A stretch of DNA of 64,000 bases from Bretschneidera sinensis (Eukaryota > Streptophyta > Magnoliopsida > Brassicales > Akaniaceae): contig CM043698.1 of NCBI GenBank assembly GCA_023935145.1, forward strand, positions 18,355,001 through 18,419,000. The letters run 5' to 3'. The notes below the pieces were generated by a model that saw only the letters and a program-made list of their open reading frames with translations, did no database searches and had not been told where the DNA came from. A program made the translations under genes and the position numbers. Of this stretch, positions 36,120-48,493 are shown in pieces; position 1 is the stretch's first letter; each line of letters begins with the position of its first letter.

Positions 36120-36556
36120 TGTGACACTTCAAGATAGAGTTAAATCTTGGTATCCTACATCGGCTAGAGAGGATGTAACTAGGTTGTTTATAAGTGATTA
36201 TCATCTCCATCTGCATAACATGTTTTAAAACCGTGAGGCCTGGTGTTCTAGAGCGAACAATATTATGCCAAGTGGGAGGTCAAGTCTTTACAAATGGTAT
36301 CAGAGCCGACTCTCGAAAGCTCGACGATGGGTTGCCAACTGTGGGATCACACAGTGAGGATGCTGTGCTAAAAAGTGGGGAGACTGTGATTCCCCAAGAT
36401 AGAGTCAAATCTTCGTATCTCACATCGGCTAGAGAGGATATGACTAGATTGTTTATAAGTGATTTTCATCTCCATTTGCACAACGCGTTTTAAAGTTGTG
36501 AGGCCTGGTGTGCCAAAATGGACAATATTGTGCCAAGTGAGAGGTCGGGTAATTCA
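36120..36556 (+). mobile_element. TRIM (miniature LTR retrotransposon)
   Basis: Two direct repeats of 173 and 172 bp (36120-36292 and 36385-36556), both TG..CA and about 80-85% alike, bound only 92 bp. The core contains TGGTATCAGAGC (36295-36306), the initiator-Met primer site, right after the left repeat. The purine tract AAAAGTGGGGAGAC lies right before the right repeat. There is no coding capacity, so it would depend on proteins from other elements. No matching 5-bp flanks were found, so the insertion is old or rearranged. Confidence 0.85.
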
Positions 36557-36663
36557 CTTCTTCGGTCAAGCCTCATAAATTTGTGTGTGTTTTATGTGAG
36601 AATCTTTTCATCCTTAATTTTTTGGTGCTAACTTCTAGTATCAGAGCTAGGTGGAAAAAAATA

Positions 36664-37320
36664 ATGGGTTCAATGATAAAATATGTCGAATATCATGTGT
36701 TCAAGTTTGATGGAAAAAAGATTTCAAAAAGTGAAAAATTAATATGGATATTTTCTTTGATTACATAGATGCATTGGATGTGGTGAAAAATGGATTTACT
36801 GAACCGAAGGATGAGACACAACTTACAGCAACACAAAAAAGAAGAATTAAATCGAGCTTGTGTGAAAAATAAAGAAGCCTGACATCATATTTTTGAAGTT
36901 GTGGAATTGTCTGTGTTTTTTAGAAAATTATGCATGCTAAATTAGCAAAAGCAGCATTGGACATTTTAATTAATTTCTATAAGGGTGCAGATAGGGTAAA
37001 GAAGATGTGGTTGGAAACACAATATAGACAATTTGAACTTCATTGGATGAAAAATAATGAAAGCGTGGCTAATTATTTTATGCGCACACAAGCTCTTGTT
37101 AACGAAATGAAAGCTAATGGAGAAGATATGGCGGATGTACATGCCATAGAGAATACTCTTCAGACCTTGACAATATGATTTGAGCATGCTGTGGTGGTTA
37201 TTGAGGAATCCAAAGATCTCAATGTGATGATAGTTGATGATTTACAAGGATATTTAAAGGCTCGTGAACAACTCTTGAACAAAAAACCAGAGGATAAAGT
37301 TGAAGAAGCTTTCAGCACTT
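36664..37320 (+). pseudogene. Copia gag (UBN2) remnant
   Basis: Broken reading from MGSMIKYVEYHVFKFDGKK at 36664 to LKAREQLLNKKPEDKVEE near 37300. Typical UBN2 gag blocks are legible: FYKGADRVKKMWLET, QFELHWMKNNESVANYF, RTQALVNEMKANGE and VVVIEESKDLN. Stops occur near 36768 and 37178 and there is a shift between 36780 and 36930. A primer-site-like TAGTATCAGAGC lies just upstream (about 36637-36648). Protease, integrase and RT are absent, so the element was truncated after gag. Confidence 0.8.
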
Positions 37321-37982
37321 TCTCTTTCCAAGGATCTTTTTTGTTTGTTTATCAAATTTTTTTTCTTTAAAAGTGTTTCTTAAATGTTGTTTTATTTTCT
37401 TTTTCTTGATTTATATTTTAGATTTTTATTGAAAATTTTCTATACAAATACAATATATGATGATTTGATCACTTGCAATTCTAACAGATAACCTACATAA
37501 ATTAGGAGAAACAATTAACACATAAATTGAAGAAATAATCCACTCTTTAAAATTGATAGAAATTAAACATGTAACTCTGAAGTTTCAAAACTTTAACTTT
37601 AATCTTTTATAACTAAACCAAAATTGAACATGTTAATTCTTGGTTACTATTTTGATGTGCAAGAACGCTCAATATCATTACACTTGTTTTTTTTAGCAAA
37701 AATATCATTACTCTTAGTCGAACGAAAAATAGCAATCGGAGACATGCACTTTTGCATTAAATTTTCATTGCAGTTCTCATCGAGAAATTCTTGAATTTTG
37801 ATTACCACGAAATCGAAATTTTTTACTGATAATTAGAAAGAACTACAATAATAACTAAATATAAAAATAAAAAATATAATTATTTAATTATTACTACAAT
37901 TCTCATTATTACTAATACAATTCAGGTCCGTGATAACTTCGTGGGAACAGGATTCAAAATTCTTTAGTATATTGAATCTATG
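37321..37982. other. Spacer before the Mutator-like element
   Basis: AT-rich, no gene seen. It ends in GAATCTATG (37974-37982), the candidate target duplication of the next element. Confidence 0.45.
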
Positions 37983-38149
37983 GACGACTCATCTGCTGTG
38001 AAATGGTGCAATACAGCCTAAAGTAAAATGCTTATTGGTCCACCTGTAAAATGAATTGGATCCACAAACAAAATGTTAACTACTACTAATATTTTTGTTT
38101 ATCCCTTTTTTTCTTAATGGTCGTTTACCCATATTTGTATCAACTAAAC

Positions 38150-40005
38150 TGTAATATCTATATTTGTAAAGTAAAGGTAAAGAAGTACTTTAATAAATAT
38201 AACAGAGTTAAAATAATTTATATGTTTAAATGTGAGAGGTTTAATTTTTATAAAACAATTATAAAAAAATAAGGTGGCAACAGGTGCCTGTTGCCAAAAC
38301 AAGTTTGTAGTGCTGCATGTAAGGCAACACTACATGTTGCCTCAGCAAATTGGAAGAGGGGGGGGGGGGGGGGGGGGGGGGTGTGAGGTGCTAAGTGTTA
38401 AGAATTTTGGCTTATAAATGTTTATAGTTTTACTTTTTTATTTATTTATTTACTTACCAAATCCTGTGTGGTTTTCCTTCAACTACGATTTAATTACTCT
38501 ATTTCTTTAAACACTTAGGGACCGAAAGAAAGGTTGAAAGAGCAAATTTTGAAGAGGTTTACGGGAAATTTTTTTATAGAGAGTTACATGAAGCTCTAAG
38601 AAAACCAGAAGGTAATAATATGAAGTTTATTTTTGAAATTTAGCATACATGAAATTTCTCGGAATTCAAAGTGGGAATTTTCAAAGGGGCTGACTTATGA
38701 AGAATTAAAGAATAAATTAGAAATTTAATATAAGTATTACGTCAGGTGTTGACGATCAGCAACTGGGGGAAATTGTTGAGAGAAGCAGGAAAGGCAAGAA
38801 GGTGATCCACGGGTAGCTCTAAGTGCTACGTGGTGAGTTAGATTTACTTTAAGTAATCTAGATGAATATGAAATATCTAGTGATAATATTAGAATAAATT
38901 ATTAGCTTGTGCTTTGGTGGTAGATGAAAAATTGATTGATAGATGTGATAGGAATATTGGATGTGTAGAAAATTATTATATGAGAAGTAATATTATTAAC
39001 ATAATGAGTCGATTTAATAATGAAAGTGATAAATGAAATTCTTGACGAGTTATGGTTGACAAATTGATGTGATATATGAGGAGAAGAAATTAGTGAAATT
39101 GATCATATAGTAATTTGAGAAAAAGCAATATAGCTAAATTAAATGTCTGAATACATGCTTGATTTTATATTATTGTTCATAAACATATTTTATATCATTG
39201 TTCATATGCATATGCATGAAATAAAAGAACCGGGAGGGGGCTAGTCTAAATGAAAAACCGTGACAACCAGTATTTGCTGGAAATAAATGAAAACTGTGAC
39301 AGCCGGTATATACTAGAAATAAAAGAACCGAGAGGGGGCCGGTCTAAGATAAAAACAGGTCGGCATATGGGAAGACGTTCCCTAATAATAAATCATGCAT
39401 TACATCTGTTTTAAATATTGATTGTATTACTGAAATATTGAAGTGTTGTTTGTTAGTGTAAATTTATTTATAGATGAAGAATGAGTCTCACAGGGAGATA
39501 GTCATGGTGAGAAGGAAGCATAGAAGTACGATATGATAAGAATTATCTAAATGTTAGACTATATGCTATTATCAAGTTATATGAGATATAAATGATTAAA
39601 TTTTGAAGGACTATTTATACAAATTGAATACTTCTAGTAAATTAAATTCACTGAGCTTGTGAAGTTCATCTCTCATTGCACAATGATTTCAGGTAGCAGA
39701 CAAGATAGATAGTTTGGTGAGTTGAGATTCAGACGAAATAATTATCTATAAGCCACGTACATGTCAACATCCTCAGACTGATGAGAAATAAAATAAAAAT
39801 TTGTTAGTAAATATTCATGCATTTTACGTTGTATATAATTTTTAAGTCAAAATCAGAATGATGTACCTCCCATGTTGAGGGTTGAAGATTGAAGTAAAAT
39901 TTTTTGTTAGTATTATTTTTATTGTTGCATATATGTGTCGTGCTAGGATTTTCAAAATGTGATGACACTATCTCGGGGGTGGCCAACGCGGGATGGGTCG
40001 TTATA
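38150..40005 (+). repeat. 5' LTR of the Tekay/Del-like Gypsy
   Basis: 1856 bp, TGTAATA..TTATA (the terminal CA has mutated). It contains the near-perfect palindrome GGCAACAGGTGCCTGTTGCC (38276-38295), a run of 24 G (38358-38381), and a repeated phrase around ACCGTGACA/ACCGGGAGGGGGC (39232-39350) that is mostly deleted in the 3' LTR. Confidence 0.9.
38358..38381 (+). repeat. Homopolymer of 24 G
   Basis: The equivalent place in the 3' LTR (about 46120-46133) is GGGGGGCGGGGGG, so the tract has grown or shifted by slippage, or was mis-assembled. Confidence 0.9.
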
Positions 40006-40009
40006 ATTT

Positions 40010-40021
40010 TGGTATCAGAGC
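40010..40021 (+). other. Primer-binding site (initiator tRNA-Met)
   Basis: TGGTATCAGAGC, four bases after the 5' LTR. Confidence 0.9.
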
Positions 40022-40107
40022 ATTAGGTTTTATGACTCTGTAGACTGCATGAGAGCTTAAAGAAGTGGAAGATCTAATTAAATTATATTTTAATTCAGAG
40101 TCTGAGG

Positions 40108-43100
40108 ATGACACGTGGACGTGCTAGAGTTAGAGGTAGAATTTGAAATCAGAGGGGACGTGGTAGACCCCCAATTTTTAAAAGAACTGAAGCAGAGAGC
40201 AAAGTTGAGTCTGGGGTTCCTGCAAGAGAACATATTGATAGTGCAGCTGGTATTAGTAGAGCTGGGAAAATATATGAGGTTAGGAAGGATGAATTGAGAG
40301 AAACTCTAAATCGTGCTATAGAGGATGAATGCAGCTGAAGAATGGGCTGATAATCTGCAGAATAGATTAGAGGAAAGGGGTAGAAAAGAACCTGATATGG
40401 TGAGACAAGAGGTTCATGAGGGAGAAGATGTGTTTGCACATGAGATGCACAGTGATTGTTTTGTGAGATTTCTTAAGTTTAAACCACAATCTTTTAGAGG
40501 ATCTGTAAATCCTGTAGAAGCTGAGTAGTAGATTAGACATGTCGAAAAATATTTTGAGGTCTTACCAGTGATAGATAGACAAAAGGTTGCTTTTAATTCA
40601 TTTATACTGGAGGGTGAGGTGTCTCAATGGTGGGAGGATATTTTGCCCAGGGTAAGCACACAGGTAGAACAACCTTTAACTTGGAGTAAGTTTAAGGATG
40701 AGTTCTTTGCGAAGTATTTTTCAGATATCTTTCGGGCACAACAAGAGAGAGATTTAATTCATCTAAGGCAGGGTAATTTATTGGTGGCTGAATATGATAG
40801 TAGATTCATAGCTCTGTCAAGGTTTTTACCTGAATTAGTGAATATAGAGGAGAGGAAATGTAAGAGATTTTTAGACGGATTACACTATGACATTTGGACT
40901 AAACTCTCTTATATGGGCATTGGAAATTATACTGTACTAGTGGATAAAGCATTACAGATTAAGAAGGATTTGATGGAGTTTAAAGATAGGAGAGATTGGC
41001 TGAAGAAGTCTAGATTTGAGGGACCTAGAGGTGGTAGTAGTATGGGTGTACAGGGCAGGAGACCACCCCAGAGGGGGAGTTCTTTATCGCAAGGAACTGT
41101 AGTGCAGAGTCAGAGGCAAACATAATCTGTTGCTTCTGTAGCTAAGAGCAATATTGGTGGGATCCCTAGATTTGGGAGACAAGCTATGGGAGTTAGGAGT
41201 TATGGTAGAGGAGTAAGTATGCCACCAAGGGAAGTGGTATTCTGATGTATAATCGAGAGGCAAGAGTTTACTTTAGATGTAATCAGATGGGGTATCTGTC
41301 TCAGAATTTCCCTACATAGATATGTTTTATATGTGGTGAGGGAGGACATATTGCTGTAGATTGTCTAGTGGGAAAATCTGCTGATGTAAGCATTGGAAGT
41401 GTTAGGAGAAGACCGATGGAGAGAGGTAGTGGATCAAGGAGTGTGCGGGGCAGAGGTCAAGGATCAGTAGCTGAGAGAGGACATGGCAGCCAGTTTCAGT
41501 CCTGAGACAGCAGAGTCTATGTATTGACCCAACAGGATGCACAAGCCACTTCTGATATTGTTATGGGTATGATATCTATCCTTGTTAGACCTGCTAGATT
41601 ATTAATTGATCCTGGTGTAACCTATTCATTTGCATCTAGTATTTATATGAAATCTATTGATGCTAGTGCTAGTCCTTTGATGCATGCGATTAGTGTTAAG
41701 GTTCCTACTGGAGATAGTGTTATTAGCAGGACAATTTATCGATGTTGTGTGATTAATATTGCTGATAGAGAATTTGAGGTTGATTTATTGCCTTTAGATA
41801 TGACAGATTTTGATCTGGGGATGAATTAGTTATCTACATATCATGCTTGGGTAGATTGTTTTAGGAAAAATATGGTGTTCAAGATACTCGAACAGGAGGA
41901 GTTTAATTTTTAGAGAGAACGAAAGATACTTGCTAATTGTCTTATTTCTGCCTTAACTGCTAGTAAATGGTTGAAGAAGGGTTGTGAGGGGTATTTGGCA
42001 TATGTAGTGGATTATAACAAGGAAAGTAGGAAGTTAGAATAAATCTTGGTAGTGAAAGATTTTTTTGACATATTCCCTGAGGAGTTTTCTGGTTTGCCTC
42101 CCAATAGGGAGATTGAGTTTTCTATTGAAGTGATTCTAGGATCAACACCTATATCTATAGCACCTTATAGAATGACACTAGTTGAATTAAGAGAGTTGAA
42201 AGTTCAGCTTCAGGAGTTACTAGATAAACAATTTATTCGAACTAATATATCACCTTGGGGAGCCCCTATATTGGTTGTCAAGAAGAAGGACAGGATAATG
42301 AGGTTATGTATTCATTATAGACAGTTGAATAAGATCACCATCAAGTTCCAAATATGGTGTTCAAGATACCCGGACAAGAGAAGTTTAATTTTTAAGGAGA
42401 GCTAAAGATACTTTCTAATTGTCTTATTTCTGCCTTAACCGCTAGTAAATGGTTGAAGAAGGGTTGTGAAGAGTATTTGGCATATGTAGTGGATTCTAAC
42501 AAGGAAAGTACGAAGTTAGAAGAAATCTTGGTAGTGAAACATTATTAATTGATCCTGGTGCAACCTATTCATTTGCATTTAGTATTTATGTGAAATCTAT
42601 TGATGCTAGTGCTAGTCCTTTCATGCATGCAATTATTGTTGAGGTTCCTACTGGAGATAGGGTTATTATCAGGACAATTTATCAAGGTTGTGTGATTAAT
42701 ATTGCTAATAGAGAATTTGAAGTTGATTTGTTTCCTTTAGATATGACAGATTTTGATTTAATTCTGGGGATGAATTAGTTATCTGCATATCATGCTTGGG
42801 TAGATTGTTTTAGGAAAAATGTGGTGTTCAAGATACCCGGACAGAAAGAGTTTAATTTTTAGGGAGAACGAAAGATACTTGTTAATTGTCTTATTTCTGC
42901 CTTAACTACTAGTAAATGGTTGAAGAACTGTTGTGAGGGGTATTTGGCATATGTAGTGGATTCTAATAAGGAAAGTAGGAAGTTAGAAGAAATCTTGGTA
43001 GTGAAATATTTTTCTAGCATATTCCTGAGGAGTTGTCTAGTTTGCCTCCCAATAGGGAGATTTAGTTTTCTATTGAAGTGATTCCAGGATTAACACCTAT

Positions 43101-45908
43101 ATCTATAGCACCTTATAGAATGGCACTAGCTGAATTGAGAAAGTTCAACTTCAGGAGTTACTAGATAAACAATTTATTCGACCTAGTATGTCACCTTAGG
43201 GAACCCCTATGTTGTTTGTCAAGAAGAAGGACGAGACAATGAAGTTGTGTATTGATTATAGACAGCTGAATAAGATCATAATCAAGAATAGATATCCTTT
43301 GCCCAGGATAGATGATTTATTCGAGCAGTTACAGTGAGCTAGAGTGCTTTCTAAAATAGACCTGAGATCGGGTTATCATCAATTGAGGATAAAGGAGGGA
43401 GATGTGCCCAAGACTGCTTTTAGGACACGTTATGGCCATAATGAGTTTCTGGTGATGCCATTTAGGTTGACTAATGCTCCTGCAGCATTTATGGATCTGA
43501 TGAATCGGGTGTTTAAAGCATTCTTGGATAGATTTGTGATTGTGTTTATTGATGATATTCTAGTATATTCCAAGAATGAGGAGGATCATATGCAACATTT
43601 GGAGATAGTGTTGGAAATTTCGAGGAGAGAGAAATTATATGCAAAGTTCTCTAAGTGTGAGTTTCGGTTGAGTGAAATATCTTTCTTGGGGCATGTGGTG
43701 TCTGGAAATGGGATAGCAATTAACCTACAGAAAGTAGAAGCAATGTTGGATTGGAAAAGACCCACGAGTGTAACTGAAATTAGAAGCTTTTTGGGGTTGA
43801 CTGGTTATTATAGGAGATTTATCCAAAAAATTTCTATGATTGCTAGACCATTGACTAAATTGACTAGGAAGGACATGAAGTTTAGGTGGTCAGAGGAAAG
43901 TGAGAGAAGTTTCTAGCTGTTGAAAGAAAAATTGACTACTGTCCCGATATTAGTGCTTCTTTCTGGTGATGAAGGATTTGTGGTATATAGTGGCGCGTCA
44001 TATCAAGGGTTGGGATATGTGCTGATGCAACATGAGAAAGTTATAGCTTATGCATCTAGAAAATTAAAGAACCATGAGAGGAATTACCCGACCCATGATT
44101 TAGAATTAGCTGCCATAGTTTTTGCTTTGAAGATTTGGAGAGATCATCTATATGGAGCCAATTGTGAAATTTTTGCTGATCATAAAAGCTTGATGCATTT
44201 ACCGACCCATAAGGAGTTGAATTTGAGGTAGAAGAGGTGGATGGAGTTGATTTGTGATTATGACTGTACAATTTATTATTATCCAGGAAAAACTAATGTA
44301 GTAGCTGATGCATTAAGTAGAAAGGCTACAGGGAGATTAACTGCTATTGAGAGTTATAATACTAGCTTTATGATAGAATTAAGAAGAATAAGGATGCAGT
44401 TGAGTATCAATTATAGAGGAGTATTGATGGCAAATATGGTGGTACAATCTTTTATTATTGATAATTTATTACAGATGCAAGGTAAAGATAAGGGGATAGA
44501 GAAGATCAAACGGGAAGTGTTAACTGGGAAGCCAACCGAGTTTAGAATTAGAGAAGATGGTATCGTGGTATTGGAGAATAGAGTTTCTGTTCCCAATAAT
44601 GTGGAGATGAGAAATGAGATACTAAGGGAGGCTCATGATTCTGTATATTCTATGCACCTGGGTAATAATAAGATGTACAGGGGATTGAGACATAATTATT
44701 GGTGGTCAGGGATGAAGAAGGATATAGCGGAATATATTTCTAGATGTTTGACTTGTCAATAAGTGAAGTATGAGAATAGACATCCAGCAAGTTTATTACA
44801 AACTTTTCCATTACCTGAGTGGCCATAGGAAAATGTGAGTATTGATTTTGTCTCTGGTTTTCCCCGTACCTAGAGAGGACATGAAGCTGTGTGGGTTATA
44901 GTGGATAGACTCTCTAAGTCTTCACATTTTCTTCTTATTAAAGCTACTTGGAGTCCTGAAAAGTTGGCTGAATTGTATGTAGCAGAGACAGTAAAATTAC
45001 ATAGAGTACCCTTAAGCATTGTATCAGATAGAGATTCTAGAGTTACCTCTAGATTTTGGAGAGGTTTCCAAGAAGCTATGGGTATGAAATTGTAGTTTAA
45101 TACAACTTTCCATCCATATATTGATAGGTAGATGGAGAGAATCATCAGAATACTAGAAGATATGCTGAAGGCAAGTGTATTGAGTTTCTCAGTGAGCTGG
45201 GATGCTTATTTGCCTTTGATCGAGTTTGCATGCAATAATCAGTATCAAACTAGTATTGGGATGACACCCTTTGAAGCTTTATATGGTAGAAGGTGTAGAA
45301 CTCCAGTATGCTGGGAAGAAATTGGAGAGAGAAAGATATTTGGTCCAGAAATGATAGATTTGACTATTGAGAGGATCAAATTGGTTATGGAGAATCTCAG
45401 AGCAGCCCAGAACAGATAGAAGGGATATGCTAATAAAAGAAGAAGACCTCTCGAGTTCCAAGTTGGTGATTGGGTATTTTTGAAGATATCTCTGTGGAAG
45501 GGTGTGTTGAGGTTTAAAAAGAATGGAAAGTTGAGCCCGAGATTTGTGGGGTCATATGAGGTAATTGAGAGAATTGGACTAGTAACGTATCGATTGGATT
45601 TGCCCCCAGAGTTAAATCAATTACATAATGTGTTTCATATGTCAAAGTACTTACACGATGAATCCCATAGGATCTCGAATAAGGCGATAGAACTTTAGGA
45701 AGATTTGACTTTGATGTAAGTATCGATCAAAATTCTAGACAGAAAAGAACAAGTCTTGCGAAATAAAGTCATTCCTTTGATTCAAATATTGTGGCGAAAC
45801 AAAGATGTCGAATAAATCACTTGGGAGTATGAAGCAAGAATGAGGAAAGAATATCCCCAACTCTTTCATGAATTAGGTAAGGAAATTTCGGGGAAGAAAT
45901 TTTTGTAA
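40108..45908 (+). pseudogene. Gypsy gag-pol with chromodomain, broken
   Basis: Gag starts at 40108 (MTRGRARVRGRI, then a stop), with its main fold at 40570-41120 (EGEVSQWWEDILPR, FLDGLHYD) and a zinc knuckle CFICGEGGHIAVDC near 41325. Protease (LLIDPGVTYSF) appears at about 41600 and again at 42546, where the first copy has PGV and the second PGA. RT starts at 42050 and again near 43010. It continues from 43344 with [19 protein letters not shown] and the catalytic FIDDILVYS (about 43548), then RNase H to 44231. Integrase with zinc finger and core runs 44600-45420, followed by a GPY/F-like region. The chromodomain (ILDRKEQVLRNKVIPLIQIL, then TWEYEARMRKEYPQLF) ends at TAA near 45906. Chromodomains direct integration to heterochromatin. 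Numerous stops make it inactive. Confidence 0.9.
41600..43290 (+). repeat. Internal duplication of protease/RT-start within the Gypsy
   Basis: A block with protease (A), a linker (B) and the RT start (C) is present as A-B-C-B-A-B-C, all in direct orientation. A begins at about 41601 and 42544 (offset 943). B, marked by GTTCAAGATAC, occurs three times at about 41878, 42358 and 42826. C is found at about 42065 and 43010. Only the last C continues into the rest of RT. Confidence 0.85.
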
Positions 45909-45920
45909 GATGGGTAGAAT

Positions 45921-47576
45921 TGTAATACCCATATTTGTAAAGTAAGGGTAAAGAAGTACTTTAATAAATATAACATAGAGTTAAAATAGTATATATATGT
46001 TTAAATGCAAAATATTTAATTTTTATAAAACAATTCAAAAAAAAGGTGGCAACACCTGTTGCCAAAACAATTTTGTAGTGCTGCATGTAAGGCAGCACTA
46101 CATGTTGCGTGGAGCAAATTTGGGGGGCGGGGGGTAAGGTGCTGGGTGTTAAGAATTTTGGCTTATAAACGTTTATAGTTTTAGTTTTAGTTTTTTCTTT
46201 TATTTACTTACCAACTCCTGTTTGGTTTTCCTTCAACTATAATTCAATTACTATATTTTTTTTAAACACTTGTGGACCGAAAGAAAGGTTGAAAGAGCAA
46301 AATTTCAAAGGGGTTTACAGGAAAATTTTATAGAGTCACAAGAAGCTCTAAGAAAAACAGAAAGTAATAATGTGAAGTTTATTTTTGAAATTATGAAGAA
46401 TTGAAGAATAAATTAGAAATTTAATATAAATATTATGCCAGGTGTTGACTATCAGCAACCGGAAGAAATTATTGAGAGGAGAAGGAAAAGCAAGGAGGTG
46501 ATCCACGGGTAGCTCTAAGTGCTACGTGGTGAGTTAGATTTACTTTAAGTAATCTAGATGAATATTAAATATCTAGTGATAATATTAGAATAAATTATTA
46601 GCTTATGCTTTGGTGGTAGATGAAAAATTGATTGATTGGTATGATAGGAATATTGGATGTGTAGAAAATTATTATATGAGAAGTAATATTATTAGAATAA
46701 TGAGTCGATCTAATAATGGAGGTGATAAATGAAATTTTTGACGAGTTATGGTTGATAAATTGATGTGATATATGAGGAGAAGAAAACAGTGAAATTGATC
46801 AAATAGTAATTTGAGAAAAAACATGATAGCTAAATTAAATGTCTGAATACATGCTTGCTTTTATATTATTGTTCATATACATATTTCATATCATTGTTCA
46901 TATGCATATGCATGAAATAAAAGAATAGGGAAGGGGCCAGTCTAAAAGAAAAACCGTGACAGCTGTTATATGCATTGCATTTATTTTAAATATTGATTGT
47001 ATTACTGAAATACTAAAGTGTTGTTTGTTATTGTAAATTTATTTATACATGAATGAGTCTCACAGAGAGACAGTCATGGTGAGAAGGAAACATAGAAGTA
47101 TGATATGATAAGAATTATCTAAATATTAGACTATATGGTATTATCAAGTTATATGAGATATACATGATTAAATATTAAAGAACTATTTATACAAATTGAA
47201 TACTTATAGTAAATTAAATTCATTGAGCTTGTGAAGCTCATCCCTAATTGTACAATGATTTCAGGTGGCAGGGAGGACAGATAGTTTGGTGAGCTGAGAT
47301 TCAGACGAAATAATTATCTATAAGCCATGTACGTGTCCACATCCTCAGATTGGTGAGAAATAAAATAAAAATTTATTTGTAAATATTAATGCATTTTACG
47401 TTGTATATAATGTCTAAGTCAAGATCAGAATGATGTAACTCCCTTGTTGAGGGTTGAGGATTGAAGTAAAACTTTTTGTTAATATTATTGTTATTATTGT
47501 ATATATGTGTCGTGCTGGTTTTTCAAAATATGATGACACTGTCTCGGGGGTGGCCAACCCGGGATGGGTCATTACA
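45921..47576 (+). repeat. 3' LTR of the Tekay/Del-like Gypsy
   Basis: 1656 bp, TGTAATA..TTACA, direct match to 38150-40005 with about 200 bp fewer. Confidence 0.9.
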
Positions 47577-47800
47577 TAAACCTAAAAAGTGAATCTTGTC
47601 CTCTTCGTCGCAGAGCTCTCTTCAAGCTCTCAAAGGGTAGAAATTCTGGCTTGGTGCGAAATCTCTCTCTTCATTCACGACTTTCCTTTCTCTCTCCTCA
47701 CTCCCTATTTCTCTCTCACTTCTAATCCTTTTTCCATCTCTACATCTCATTCTTCTCCCCTGCTAAATCCACCTGTTGATCAGGAATCACGACGTAGTTC
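47577..47800. repeat. Left TIR of the Mutator-like element, inner part
   Basis: Continuation of the arm that starts at 37983-38149, beyond the second TAAAC copy of the Gypsy insertion. It matches the reverse complement of about 50621-50846. The CT-rich composition gives a chance ORF at 47589. Confidence 0.8.
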
Positions 47801-48289
47801 TCGGTGATCTCGAAATCATGCATCATGGTGGTATAGGGAGAGAGATTTTGATGTCCGGTGATTTTTCTCTATTGGGTGAAAACCTGAAGTATTTTAGGCT
47901 TGGTTTCTTTGTTAGAATTGGTGCATACTTCACGGGTTCAGATCTGTAGAACCCTCGATGACCACTGGTTCTGCTCCCCGGTGAGTTGGCAGGGGTTAGG
48001 GGGCAGCAACCTCGAAAATTTCAGGCCTTGTACATGTTTGGGTCTGGTTTTTTGCTTGAAGATTTGGGTTTGGGATCATGAAATTAAGGCGTCTTAAGTT
48101 GCTTCTAAATACTTTTTATGTACTGAGCACACATTGTAACGAGAGATTTGTGATGTTGATAATAGTGAAACTTCTGACATGATGTAGCCCTATTCTGGAT
48201 GAACCCTGGTATATCATGTTTTATTTTCTTTCTGTTTATAATTCATGTGATCAACAGGTCTCGAATTTTTCATTCTTTACAATGTCTTA
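47801..48289. other. MULE interior, left: possible captured non-coding piece
   Basis: It includes a TTTCTGTTTATAATTCATGTGATCAACAG stretch that looks like an intron end at about 48230-48258 on the plus strand, opposite in direction to the NCED pieces. It may be a second captured fragment (leader plus intron), but I cannot identify a source gene. Confidence 0.35.
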
Positions 48290-48493
48290 TCAAGCGAAGA
48301 GCTCTTTGGTCGCTAGGTCGATTTTTGGGTGGGTGATCATTATGGATTTTAATTGATCTTTGAAATCATATCGGCCTACTGTTTCAAGATCACCACAAGG
48401 AGTAATGCGCACTTGATAAGGGAGATCGTCTTCCGACATGGCTAAGAGATGGTTGTTGAAGTAGAATAAACCAGTGTTTGCTACTTCGGTGCC
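48290..48493 (-). pseudogene. NCED/CCD fragment, middle part, in the MULE
   Basis: Read on the minus strand from 48493: [40 protein letters not shown] and [20 protein letters not shown] match the conserved region of 9-cis-epoxycarotenoid/carotenoid cleavage dioxygenases. The real enzymes oxidatively cleave carotenoids in plastids, NCED being the key ABA-synthesis step. The frame stops at ELFA, where the family continues, so this is a captured piece. It is separated from the other piece by the solo LTR. The five bases GGCAC at its upstream edge are the target duplication. Confidence 0.85.

Larger units (their letters stand above)
38150..47576 (+). mobile_element. Ty3/Gypsy chromovirus (Tekay/Del-like), broken, inserted in the MULE TIR
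   Basis: Flanked by a perfect 5-bp duplication TAAAC (38145-38149 and 47577-47581). The LTRs are 38150-40005 and 45921-47576. A Met primer site and gag-pol with a C-terminal chromodomain follow. The coding region has many stops and an internal rearranged duplication. Since the LTRs differ by several hundred bases of indels, this is not a recent insertion. Confidence 0.93.

Noticed and set aside
36115..36561. Target-site duplication for the TRIM
   Set aside because: Flanks TTTAT and CTTCT do not match.
47589..48097. Two plus-strand ORFs after the Gypsy 3' LTR
   Set aside because: The first lies in the TIR; the second has no family match and no start context, so no gene is called.
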